A stretch of DNA of 64,000 bases. Source: CAZEAP01 sp964510315 (lineage in GTDB: Bacteria > Planctomycetota > Brocadiia > SM23-32). Of this stretch, positions 57,070 through 64,000 are shown piece by piece. Each line of letters starts with the position of its first letter. The stretch's first letter is position 1. Below the pieces are notes generated by a model, which had not been told where the DNA came from, did not search any database, and saw only the letters and a list, made by a program, of their open reading frames with translations. Location: assembly GCA_964510315.1 (NCBI GenBank), contig CAZEAP010000004.1, positions 1 to 64,000 of the forward strand, given 5' to 3'. The translations under genes were made by a program, and so were the position numbers.

Positions 57070-58086
57070 ATGGCCGAAAAGAAGGGGGCTGACTTTGCCA
57101 GAAGGCTGGAGGAGTTCAGCGAGAACGTGGACATCATGCTCTCGCAGATGGGACGGGTCATCTATGGCCAGCGACAGGTGCTGAGGCAGTTGATAGCCTG
57201 TATCGCGGCCCGGGGCCACTGCCTGATGGTCGGCGTCCCCGGGCTGGCCAAGACGATGATGGTCTCCTGCCTCGCAGAGGTCACCTCCCTCAGCTTCCGC
57301 CGCATTCAGTTTACCCCCGACCTGATGCCGACCGACATCACCGGCACCGACGTGCTGGACGAGAGCACGGGGCAGCGGGAGTTCCGCTTTGTGCCGGGGC
57401 CTCTTTTTGCCCACATCGTGCTGGGCGACGAGATTAACCGCACACCGCCCAAGACCCAGGCCGCGCTCCTCCAGGCCATGCAGGAACGGGAGGTCACGGT
57501 CGGCCAGACCACCTACGACCTGCCGAACCCCTTCTTCGTGATCGCCACTCAGAACCCCATCGAACAGGAGGGCACTTACCCCCTTCCCGAGGCCCAGCTT
57601 GACCGGTTCATGTTCAACATCCACATCGATTACCCCGAGGAAAGCGTCGAGCAGAAGATACTCTCCGAGACCACCCGGGGACCGCGGCCGCGGCTGGAGA
57701 GCGTGCTCGCCGGGAAGCAGATCCTCGCCATGCAGGAGTTGGTGCAAGACATTGTGACTTCCCCCTACGTGGTGGAGTACACCTCCAACCTCGTACGGGC
57801 CTCCCGGCCGACGTCCGAGACCGCCCCCGAGTTCATCCGGGACTTCGTGGACTGGGGCGTCGGCCCGCGGGCCGGCCAGCACCTGCTTCTGGGGGCAAAG
57901 GCCATGGCCGCCATCGACGGACGCGTCAACGTCGCCACCCAGGACATACGAGACGTGGCCGTGCCCGTGCTGCGCCATCGGATCGCCTGTAACTTCCAGG
58001 CACAGGCGGAGGGAATCGACAGCGTCCAGGTCGTTGAGATGCTGGTGGCCCAGATACCCGAACCATCGGTCAGCCGGCGGACGTAG
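57070..58086 (+). CDS. MoxR-family AAA+ ATPase
   Basis: 338 residues. Walker A is VGVPGLAKTMMVS, Walker B LGDEINRTPPKTQAALLQAMQEREVTVG, sensor region IATQNPIEQEGTYPLPEAQLDRFM; the lid domain follows. MoxR ATPases assist the maturation of complexes together with DUF58 and von Willebrand domain proteins encoded next to them. No such partner is in the neighbourhood: a Gfo/Idh gene lies before and a mannitol dehydrogenase-like gene after. An orphan function is therefore open. Confidence 0.93.
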   Translation: MAEKKGADFARRLEEFSENVDIMLSQMGRVIYGQRQVLRQLIACIAARGHCLMVGVPGLAKTMMVSCLAEVTSLSFRRIQFTPDLMPTDITGTDVLDESTGQREFRFVPGPLFAHIVLGDEINRTPPKTQAALLQAMQEREVTVGQTTYDLPNPFFVIATQNPIEQEGTYPLPEAQLDRFMFNIHIDYPEESVEQKILSETTRGPRPRLESVLAGKQILAMQELVQDIVTSPYVVEYTSNLVRASRPTSETAPEFIRDFVDWGVGPRAGQHLLLGAKAMAAIDGRVNVATQDIRDVAVPVLRHRIACNFQAQAEGIDSVQVVEMLVAQIPEPSVSRRT

Positions 58087-58176
58087 CCGGCACGTCCGCC
58101 GAATACGTCGTGTGCAACTACATTGACGCGGCCGTCGGCCGCCGAAGCCTCCTGCCGCCGAGAGGAGACAAATCTC

Positions 58177-59364
58177 GTGAATGAGTCCCCCATCCACGTC
58201 GCCGTCTTCGGAGCCGGAGCCCTGGGGCTCGGCTTCCTGGGGGACGAACTTTCGGCCGACTGCCGGGTTACCTACCTGGACATCCCGGCCAAAGCCGACC
58301 TGCTGGACCACCTGGAGCGGGAGGGATCCTACACCTTCAACCAGTCCGGCCTGTCCATGCGGTCGGTCCGCGTCGATCGAGTCAACGGCGTCCAACTGCG
58401 GGACGGGCCGGAGCGCGACGTCGCTCAGGTTCTTGACGATGCCGACCTGGTGTTCACGGCCGTGGGCGCGCGGAACCTGCACGGGCTGGCGTCGGTGCTG
58501 GCGGCCGCCGCCGGCCGGCGCGGTCCCGAACGGCCCCTCCGGGTGCTCTGTGGCGAGAACGGGGTCGAGATCGCCGCGGGCCTCCTTCGGGCCGTGCGGG
58601 AGCGGCCCGGCCCGGACCTGACGGACCGGCTGCGGACGGGCGACACCGTGATGGGCAGGATGTGCCAGACCGTCACCGACCCGAAGCCGCCGGTCCGGCC
58701 CGCCGCGCCCGGTCTGAAGTGGGGCGTGGTGGCGGAGCCGTACTTCGGCATTCCGGTGCAGGAGCACGCCGTGGAAGGGATGCCGGCCACTCCCGTGGCC
58801 GTCCGGCCCCTGCCGGAGAGGGAGTTCGCCGCCGCGGAGGACTCCAAGATGCTCGCCCACAACGGGCTCCACCTGTTCCTCTCCGCGATGGGCTGCCTCC
58901 GCGGGGCGACGTATTTCAGCGAATTGCGGGACGACGCCGACCTGATGGAACAGGCCCGCCGCCTTCTGGTGGATGAGGCCACCGCAGCCCTCCTTTCGCG
59001 GCACGGAGCGGCCCTGGACCGCAACGCCCAGATGAACTACTGCGATTCCATACTTCGCCGTACCACCTGCCCCGTCTTCCACGATTCCGTCGACCGGGGC
59101 ATACGCGGCATCATGCGCAAACTCCGACCCACCGAGCGGCTCGTCTACGCGGTGCGAACAGTGGCCGGGGAGGGCATCCGGCCCGAACTCTACGCCAGGG
59201 CTCTGGCGGCCGCCGCCGCGGTGGCCCGTCGGGAGGGGGAGACCGAGATGGATCTCCGCCCGCTGCTCAACGAGCACTGCGGCTTCGAACCGGACGAAGA
59301 GGCCGAACTCATCGCACTGATCGTGTCCGCCTACGATGACCTGACGGCCGAAACTGCCTCGTAG
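58177..59364 (+). CDS. Mannitol dehydrogenase-like (long-chain polyol) dehydrogenase
   Basis: 395 residues from GTG 58177, following AGAGGAGA. The Rossmann motif is VAVFGAGALGLGFLGDEL and the active-site signature K-x4-N-x2-H is seen in SKMLAHNGLHLFLSAMGCLRG (near residue 225-233). This fits mannitol-1-phosphate 5-dehydrogenase or uronate reductases of the polyol family. Substrate is unknown. It would act in the cytoplasm with NAD(P). It is 91 bp after MoxR. Confidence 0.82.
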   Translation: MNESPIHVAVFGAGALGLGFLGDELSADCRVTYLDIPAKADLLDHLEREGSYTFNQSGLSMRSVRVDRVNGVQLRDGPERDVAQVLDDADLVFTAVGARNLHGLASVLAAAAGRRGPERPLRVLCGENGVEIAAGLLRAVRERPGPDLTDRLRTGDTVMGRMCQTVTDPKPPVRPAAPGLKWGVVAEPYFGIPVQEHAVEGMPATPVAVRPLPEREFAAAEDSKMLAHNGLHLFLSAMGCLRGATYFSELRDDADLMEQARRLLVDEATAALLSRHGAALDRNAQMNYCDSILRRTTCPVFHDSVDRGIRGIMRKLRPTERLVYAVRTVAGEGIRPELYARALAAAAAVARREGETEMDLRPLLNEHCGFEPDEEAELIALIVSAYDDLTAETAS

Positions 59365-59422
59365 AAAGCGTCTGCAATCCAGCCGGAGCTGGTTATCAGC
59401 GGGCGCTGTTTTTACGAGCGAC

Positions 59423-59453
59423 GCCTGCCCGCCTCGGGAGAGCCTGCCCGCCT
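59423..59453. repeat. Two 12-bp direct repeats
   Basis: GCCTGCCCGCCT occurs at 59423-59434 and 59442-59453, separated by 7 bases, in the gap before the second Gfo/Idh gene. Confidence 0.5.
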
Positions 59454-59486
59454 GGAAGAGAAGGCACAGGGCGATGGAACGGCGGC

Positions 59487-59525
59487 ATGCGTTCGGCGCC
59501 TGCGGGGGAGGTGCCTCAGCATGAC
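59487..59525. repeat. Dispersed hairpin repeat, copy 2 (GTCATGCTGAGG type)
   Basis: ATGCGTTC is followed by GGCGCCT (59495-59501), a 7-nt loop and AGGTGCC (59509-59515), then TCAGCATGACG. The one stem change against the copy at 27162 leaves a G-T pair. Confidence 0.7.
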
Positions 59526-59556
59526 GCCGCGAGGCGGGCGCCTTTGCGGCTCTCCC

Positions 59557-59585
59557 TTGCGGTGCGGCCCGGAGAAAGCTATGCT
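59557..59585 (+). promoter_or_regulatory. Promoter of the second Gfo/Idh gene
   Basis: TTGCGG at 59557-59562 and TATGCT at 59580-59585 are 17 bp apart, 30 bp before the start codon. Confidence 0.5.
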
Positions 59586-59615
59586 CCCCGCTTCCGCCGA
59601 CTGGAGGAGTAACCA

Positions 59616-60602
59616 ATGCCGGAGACGATCAGATGGGGCATTTTGGGCACCGGGTCCATAGCGCACAAGTTCGCACGCGGCCTGGAATGCCTGGAGGATG
59701 CCGAGCTGGCCGCCGTCGGCTCGCGCGCACAGGAGACCGCCGACGAGTTCGCCGACGAGTTCGGGGCGCCCCGGCGGCACGACAGCTACGCCGGGCTGGC
59801 CGACGATCCGGAGGTCGACGTGGTCTACGTGGCCACGCCCCACACCCTCCACCGCGACAACACGCTGCTGTGCCTGCGGGCCGGGAAGGCGGTGCTCTGT
59901 GAGAAGCCCCTCGCCGCCAACGCCGCCCAGGCGGAGGATATGGTCTCCGCCGCCCGCGAGGAAGGCATCTTCCTGATGGAGGCGATGTGGACCCGCTTCA
60001 TACCCGCTGTCGTGCGATTGCGGGAGCTGCTGGCCGAGGGTGCGGTGGGCGATCTGCGGATGCTGAAGGCGGATTTCTGCTTCCGGACCAGCTGGAATCC
60101 CGAAGGCCGCCTCCTCAATCCGGAGCTGGCCGGCGGCGCGCTGCTGGACGTGGGCTGCTACACCGTCTCGCTGGCTTCGATGGTCTGCGGGCGCAAACCC
60201 CTCGCGGTCGCCTCCCTGGCCGAGATCGGGAAGACGGGCGTGGACGAGCAGTCCGCCATCTTGCTCCGCTACGCGGGCGGACGGCTGGCCGTCCTGACCT
60301 GCGCCGTGCGGACCTCCACCCCCCACGAGGCCCACTTCTACGGCACCGAGGGCCGCATCAAAGTCCACCATCCCTTCTGGCACGCACAGGAGCTTACCGT
60401 CTGCGGCCGGGACGGCGAGGAAGAGGTGCTGGAGATACCCTACGAGGGCAACGGCTACAACTACGAAGCCGCCGAAGTGATGGAGTGCCTCCGCCAGGGG
60501 CGGACCGAGAGCGAAATCATGCCCCTGGACGACTCTCTGGCCGTCATGCGCACGCTGGACTGGATTCGCGCGCAATGGGGCCTCAGCTACCCCTTCGAGT
60601 AA
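59616..60602 (+). CDS. Gfo/Idh/MocA family oxidoreductase (dihydrodiol dehydrogenase-like)
   Basis: 328 residues, with TGGAGGAG 5 bases before the ATG. Rossmann motif WGILGTGSIAHKFARGLE, then VYVATPHTLHRDNTLLCLRAGKAVLCEKPLAANAAQAEDM and FLMEAMWTRFIPAV. The EAMWTRF and DVGCY blocks are typical of the trans-1,2-dihydrobenzene-1,2-diol dehydrogenase/D-xylose dehydrogenase branch. NAD(P)-dependent sugar or diol oxidation is likely. An aldo/keto reductase gene follows 57 bp later. Confidence 0.92.
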   Translation: MPETIRWGILGTGSIAHKFARGLECLEDAELAAVGSRAQETADEFADEFGAPRRHDSYAGLADDPEVDVVYVATPHTLHRDNTLLCLRAGKAVLCEKPLAANAAQAEDMVSAAREEGIFLMEAMWTRFIPAVVRLRELLAEGAVGDLRMLKADFCFRTSWNPEGRLLNPELAGGALLDVGCYTVSLASMVCGRKPLAVASLAEIGKTGVDEQSAILLRYAGGRLAVLTCAVRTSTPHEAHFYGTEGRIKVHHPFWHAQELTVCGRDGEEEVLEIPYEGNGYNYEAAEVMECLRQGRTESEIMPLDDSLAVMRTLDWIRAQWGLSYPFE

Positions 60603-60659
60603 AGGGCGCCGCCGGCGCCGCGCGGGCCCCCACTCATTGAGACGAAACGGACAAGAAAC

Positions 60660-61625
60660 ATGGAGTACGGATCGGTTGAAGGCATCGGGAAGCCGATCTC
60701 CCGACTGGTGCTGGGCACGATGGTGGTGGACCCCGGACGGGAGGCCGAAAGCCTCCGGCTGCTCGACGAGGCCCACGAGGTGGGCTACAACGCTTTCGAC
60801 ACGGCCCACGTCTACGGTGAGGGCCGGGAGCGGACGTTCGGCAAGTGGATCGCGGAGCGCGGCGTGCGGGAGGACGTTGTCATCCTGGGCAAGGGCGCCC
60901 ACCCCGGCGGCGAGGGCGCGCGGGTGCGGCCCGACGCCATACGCTCGGACCTGGAGGACAGCCTGGAGCGCCTGGGGACCGACTACATCGACCTCTACAT
61001 GCTCCACCGCGACGATCCGTCCGTGCCCGTGGGGCCGATCGTTGATGCGCTGAACGAGCTGCGCGAGGAAGGGCTGACTCGTGCCTTCGGCGGCTCCAAC
61101 TGGACCTGGCAGCGCATCCGCGAGGCCAACCGCTACGCGGAGGGCAACGGGCTGGTGCCTTTCGCCGCCACCAGCCCCAACTACAGCCTGGCCGTGCAGA
61201 TCGGGGAGGCGTGGGGCGGCTGCCTGACCATCGGCGGGCCGGAAGGCGAGGAGGCCAGGGAATGGTACCGGGAGCAGGGGATGCCCGTGTTTGCCTGGTC
61301 CAGCCTGGCGCGGGGATTCCTCTCGGGGCGGCTGACCAGCGGCAATTTCGCGGAGATCAGGGACTCGCTCGACCCCGCCTGCCTGCGGGGATTCTGTCAC
61401 GAGCCGAACTTCCGCCGCCTGGACCGCGCGCATGAGCTGGCCCGCCGGAAGGGGGTCTCGGTGCCGCGCCTGGCCCTGGCCTTCGTCCTCAACCAGGACC
61501 TGGAGGTCTTCCCACTGGTCGGCCCCCGAAACCGCGAGGAGCTGGAGGACGACGCGGCCGCCCTGGAGCTTAAGCTCTCCCCCGAAGAACTCGCCTGGCT
61601 CGACCTGAAGCGAGAATCCCTGTAG
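60660..61625 (+). CDS. Aldo/keto reductase
   Basis: 321 residues. Catalytic tetrad: Asp and Tyr in FDTAHVYGEGRERTFGKW, Lys in VVILGKGAHP and His in DLYMLHRDDPSVP. NADPH-binding end motif VGPRNREELEDDAAALEL. Unlike the fused reductase at 16922-18916 it has no iron-sulfur domain. The cluster with two Gfo/Idh oxidoreductases and a polyol dehydrogenase suggests sugar or inositol catabolism; the substrate is not evident. Confidence 0.92.
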   Translation: MEYGSVEGIGKPISRLVLGTMVVDPGREAESLRLLDEAHEVGYNAFDTAHVYGEGRERTFGKWIAERGVREDVVILGKGAHPGGEGARVRPDAIRSDLEDSLERLGTDYIDLYMLHRDDPSVPVGPIVDALNELREEGLTRAFGGSNWTWQRIREANRYAEGNGLVPFAATSPNYSLAVQIGEAWGGCLTIGGPEGEEAREWYREQGMPVFAWSSLARGFLSGRLTSGNFAEIRDSLDPACLRGFCHEPNFRRLDRAHELARRKGVSVPRLALAFVLNQDLEVFPLVGPRNREELEDDAAALELKLSPEELAWLDLKRESL

Positions 61626-61661
61626 GACCCACGCCGGTCAGTGTTTGGGGCGCCTACAGCG

Positions 61662-62129
61662 CTATCGTCGGCGGTGGAGTTCGCGCTGGAGGTCGCGGCG
61701 GCGCTGGCGCTCTTCCTTCTGTCGGCGCTTGTCCCAGCTCTTTTTGTGGCGGGCCAGCGCCAGTTCCACCTTGGCGTAGCCCTCCCGGAAGTAGACGCTC
61801 AGCGGGATGAGGGTGTAGCCCCTCTGGGTGCACTGGGAGATGATGCGGTCGATCTGGCGCCGGTGCAGCAGAAGCTTGCGGGGGCGTTTGGGGTCGTGGT
61901 TCTGGATGTTCCCCGCCTCGTAGGGCGGTATGTGCATGTCGTAGAGGTACAGCTCGTCGCCCTTCGGCCGGGCGAAAGCCTCGGCAATGCTGGAGTTGCC
62001 CTCCCGAAGGCTTTTCACCTCCGTGCCCCGCAGGACGAGGCCTGCCTCGTAGGTGTCCTCTATCTCGTACTCGTGACGCGCCTTCCGATTGCGGGCCACG
62101 ATCTTGACGCCTTTGTCGGTTGGGGACAT
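61662..62129 (-). CDS. smpB: SsrA-binding protein SmpB
   Basis: 155 residues: VARNRKARHEYEIEDTYEAGLVLRGTEVKSLREGNSSIAEAFA, then YLYDMHIPPYEAGNIQNHDPKRPRKLLLHRRQID and a basic C-terminal tail (KRRQKEERQRRRDLQRELHRR) for the ribosome. It binds tmRNA in trans-translation. No tmRNA gene is in the window. The C-terminus is convergent with the aldo/keto reductase gene. Confidence 0.96.
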   Translation of the reverse strand: MSPTDKGVKIVARNRKARHEYEIEDTYEAGLVLRGTEVKSLREGNSSIAEAFARPKGDELYLYDMHIPPYEAGNIQNHDPKRPRKLLLHRRQIDRIISQCTQRGYTLIPLSVYFREGYAKVELALARHKKSWDKRRQKEERQRRRDLQRELHRRR

Positions 62130-62206
62130 AACGAGGCCATCTTAGCGAGGGCGGCGGCTGAATGCAAAATCGGCTCGCCCCCGGCGCACGGAGGTCACGT
62201 CCGGAG

Positions 62207-62923
62207 CTACCAGGAGATGATCTCCCTGCGGTGATACAGCGCGCCGGACCGCAGCTCGTCCGGCTCCGCCGTGGCCAGCCAGAGGGGCGTGTCGACGCCT
62301 TCCTCCACCGAGAGCGGCGCGTCCTCTCCGCCCATCTCCGTCCGCACCCAGCCGGGGTCCACCGAGAAGACCAGCACATTGGTCGTCTCCAGTTCGGCGG
62401 CCAGCACTTTGGTCAGGCCGTTGAGGGCGGTCTTCGAAATGCTGTAGGCCGGGTAGCGCCCGCTGTGGGGGACCGACAGCCGGCCGAGCCCCGAAGTGAA
62501 GTTGATGATGCGCCCGGAGGGGGAGTTCCCCAGCAGCGGCAACAGTGCGGTGCACATCCAGAGGATGCCGCGGAAGTTGGTCTCCATCGTCGCGGCCAGG
62601 ACCTCCGGGCTTAGGTCCTCCAGCGTTGCACCCTCCCCCTCCAGGTTGACCCCCGCGCAGTTGGCCAGCACGTCGACCCTGGTGAAGAGGGCCGCCACCT
62701 CGTCGGCCAGGTCCCGGATGTCGGCGGGGCTCCGGAGGTCGGCGATGAACAGGGAGACGTCCAGCCCCTGAGTGCGCAGTTCACTCTCGGCGAGCTGGCC
62801 GGACATCTTGTCCCGGCAGACCATCAGCACCGTCTGCCCCCGCCGGGCCAGCGCTTCGGTCAGTCCCCGCCCGAGCCCCCGGTTGGCACCCGTCACCACG
62901 GCAACCTTCGCCTGCATGGACAT
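62207..62923 (-). CDS. Short-chain dehydrogenase/reductase
   Basis: 238 residues from ATG 62923 (MSMQAKVAVVTGANRGLGRG) after GGGGAG. Cofactor motif T-G-x3-G-x-G is in VVTGANRGLGRGL, the conserved NCAG in VDVLANCAGVNLEG, and the active-site Ser and Tyr-x3-Lys in NFTSGLGRLSVPHSGRYPAYSISK. Substrate unknown; the sequence is near generic carbonyl-reductase-like SDRs (GWVRTEMGGEDAPLSVEEG). Confidence 0.92.
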   Translation of the reverse strand: MSMQAKVAVVTGANRGLGRGLTEALARRGQTVLMVCRDKMSGQLAESELRTQGLDVSLFIADLRSPADIRDLADEVAALFTRVDVLANCAGVNLEGEGATLEDLSPEVLAATMETNFRGILWMCTALLPLLGNSPSGRIINFTSGLGRLSVPHSGRYPAYSISKTALNGLTKVLAAELETTNVLVFSVDPGWVRTEMGGEDAPLSVEEGVDTPLWLATAEPDELRSGALYHRREIISW

Positions 62924-63065
62924 GACGCCACTCCCCCGCAAAAGCCGGTTCCCCCTCGTCGACCATGATAGCCCGCGCGGACCGGGCAGGGCAACGGAGG
63001 GGGCACGCTTTGCTTTGCGGCCCGGCAGTCGGTATGATAACCGACCGACCCGCGAGGAGGCGCGC

Positions 63066-63476
63066 ATGTTGTGCCCCGCGTGCGAAAAAGAGATGCTCGT
63101 GCTGGAGTTCGAGCACGTGGAGCTGGACTACTGCTGTGCGTGCGGCGGGGTCTGGCTGGATTCGGGCGAGCTGGAGCTGATCGGACAGCGGGCCGGCGTG
63201 CTGGAGGGGGAGTTCCTCCGGGCGCTGTCTTCGGAGCGCGGGAAAAAGCCCACCGACGGCGGCAGGCGCCCCTGCCCCGTATGCCGCAAACCGATGCGGG
63301 AGGTTCAGACCGACACCGATCCCCCCGTAGTGGTGGACCGGTGCGCGCGGCGGCACGGCCTGTGGTTCGACCGGGGAGAGCTGCGGGCGGTGGTGAGGGC
63401 GGCGGGCGCCGAGGAGGCCAATCCGCTGGTGCGGTTCTTCGGGGAGCTGGCCACCGACCATCCCGAGCCCCCGTAG
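63066..63476 (+). CDS. Double zf-TFIIB zinc-ribbon protein
   Basis: 136 residues from ATG 63066, preceded by GAGGAGG. Two zinc ribbons: CPACEKEM...CCACGGVWLDSGELE (residues 3-38) and CPVCRKPM...VDRCARRHGLWFDRGEL (residues 73-110). In the second the last cysteine is replaced by histidine (C-x3-H). Such small proteins are common in bacteria; their role is unknown. It precedes the LemA gene by 64 bp. Confidence 0.88.
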   Translation: MLCPACEKEMLVLEFEHVELDYCCACGGVWLDSGELELIGQRAGVLEGEFLRALSSERGKKPTDGGRRPCPVCRKPMREVQTDTDPPVVVDRCARRHGLWFDRGELRAVVRAAGAEEANPLVRFFGELATDHPEPP

Positions 63477-63540
63477 GCGCCGGGCCCGCGCTCCCCGCCC
63501 GAGACGTTAAAGGCATCTGACCAAAAGGAGGTCGCGACAT

Positions 63541-64000
63541 ATGGAAGCCGTTACGATCGTTCTGCTGGTTCTCGGGGGCCTGATCGTCGTCATCGGCCTT
63601 TGGGTGGCGCTGACCTACAACGGGCTGATTCGTCTGCGACAGCGGGTCAACAACGCCTGGGCGCAGATCGACGTGCAGCTCAAACGCCGGCACGACCTGA
63701 TCCCCAACCTGGTGGAGACGGCCAAAGGCTACATGGAGCACGAGAGGGAAACCCTCGAGGAAGTGACCAAGGCCCGCAACCTGGCGCAGCAGGCCGGGGG
63801 CCCCGGCGAGGCGGCGGGCGCCGAGCAGCAGCTCAGCAACGCCCTGGGGCAGTTCTTCGTGGTGGTCGAACGCTACCCCGACCTGAAGGCCAACCAGAAC
63901 TTCCTGGCCCTCCAGGAGGAGCTGACCTCCACGGAGAACAAAATCGGCTTCGCCCGCCAGTTCTACAACGATCAGGCCATGAAGCTGAACACGCGCATCC
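63541..64000 (+). CDS. LemA family protein, cut by the window end
   Basis: Starts at ATG 63541, 9 bases after AAAAGGAGG, and is still open at 64000 (153 codons). An N-terminal membrane segment VLLVLGGLIVVIGLWVAL is followed by the LemA hallmark RQRVNNAWAQIDVQLKRRHDLIPNLVE, GYMEHERETL and NQNFLALQEELTSTENKIGFARQFYND. LemA proteins anchor in the membrane with a helical bundle facing the outside or the cytoplasm; function is uncertain. A downstream partner (often a TPM or peptidase gene) lies outside the window. Confidence 0.93.
   Translation, partial: MEAVTIVLLVLGGLIVVIGLWVALTYNGLIRLRQRVNNAWAQIDVQLKRRHDLIPNLVETAKGYMEHERETLEEVTKARNLAQQAGGPGEAAGAEQQLSNALGQFFVVVERYPDLKANQNFLALQEELTSTENKIGFARQFYNDQAMKLNTRI

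Noticed and set aside
56437..59616. Very long minus-strand open frame opposite the Gfo/Idh, MoxR and polyol dehydrogenase genes
   Set aside because: Codon composition is that of a shadow frame in GC-rich DNA, no family motif is present, and the three plus-strand genes have clear motifs and ribosome binding sites.

Overview
The window is GC-rich bacterial chromosome. It has no rRNA or tRNA genes that I can see and many short intergenic repeats. A large-type SRP RNA with an Alu domain, a V/A-type ATPase operon, RpoN, repeated Gfo/Idh/MocA and aldo/keto reductases, an unusual rhamnosidase-like glycoside hydrolase and hairpin-rich intergenic repeats suggest an uncultured bacterium of the Planctomycetota/PVC kind. 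That placement is an inference with low certainty. Several genes have well-spaced sigma-70-type promoters (TTGnnn, 16-18 bases, TAnnnT).

Layout. 1-1100: repeat-derived hairpins and a glycosidase remnant. 1.2-6.4 kb: SGNH hydrolase, glycosyltransferase, secreted metallopeptidase, DegT aminotransferase and NodB deacetylase (surface-sugar functions). 6.5-12.1 kb: propeller glycosidase-like protein, HflX, DUF389 membrane protein, Tat-signal radical SAM enzyme. 12.1-14.0 kb: two-gene restriction-modification system. 14.3-16.9 kb: prepilin peptidase, then an array of seven short repeat units plus one unit that contains a GxxExxY (PD-(D/E)XK-type) nuclease gene. 16.9-22.5 kb: an aldo/keto reductase fused to iron-sulfur and CBM9-like domains, a serpin remnant, an N-acetylneuraminate lyase-like aldolase, DUF1846, a racemase remnant. 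22.5-30.4 kb: XerC, a YhaM-like exoribonuclease, UDP-sugar dehydrogenase and UDP-xylose synthase, a 1020-residue glycosidase.

30.7-37.9 kb: TatC-FecR fusion, RidA, then rpoN-recR-ybaB-dnaX with the SRP RNA gene upstream, and a pterin-binding methyltransferase. 37.9-42.3 kb: a fused NfnA/NfnB-like flavoprotein translationally coupled to galU, and a secreted DUF6263-like protein. 42.36-42.83 kb: an intergenic element with perfect 24-bp inverted ends. 42.8-53.1 kb: nitroreductase, Usp and a V-type ATPase operon led by a PTS EIIA gene. 53.3-64.0 kb: DprA-like protein, rpsT, TPR protein, sugar oxidoreductases, orphan MoxR, SmpB, SDR, zinc-ribbon protein and a LemA gene cut by the window end.

The most interesting signal is at 15287-16906. 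The 136-bp units and the nuclease gene share the same ends. The gene's start codon lies in one repeat arm and its stop codon in the other, as if the short units were internally deleted forms of a gene-bearing unit. A second, unrelated element type (42359-42828, with a partial copy at 1-421) carries paired hairpins joined by a constant CTGGTATGT linker.
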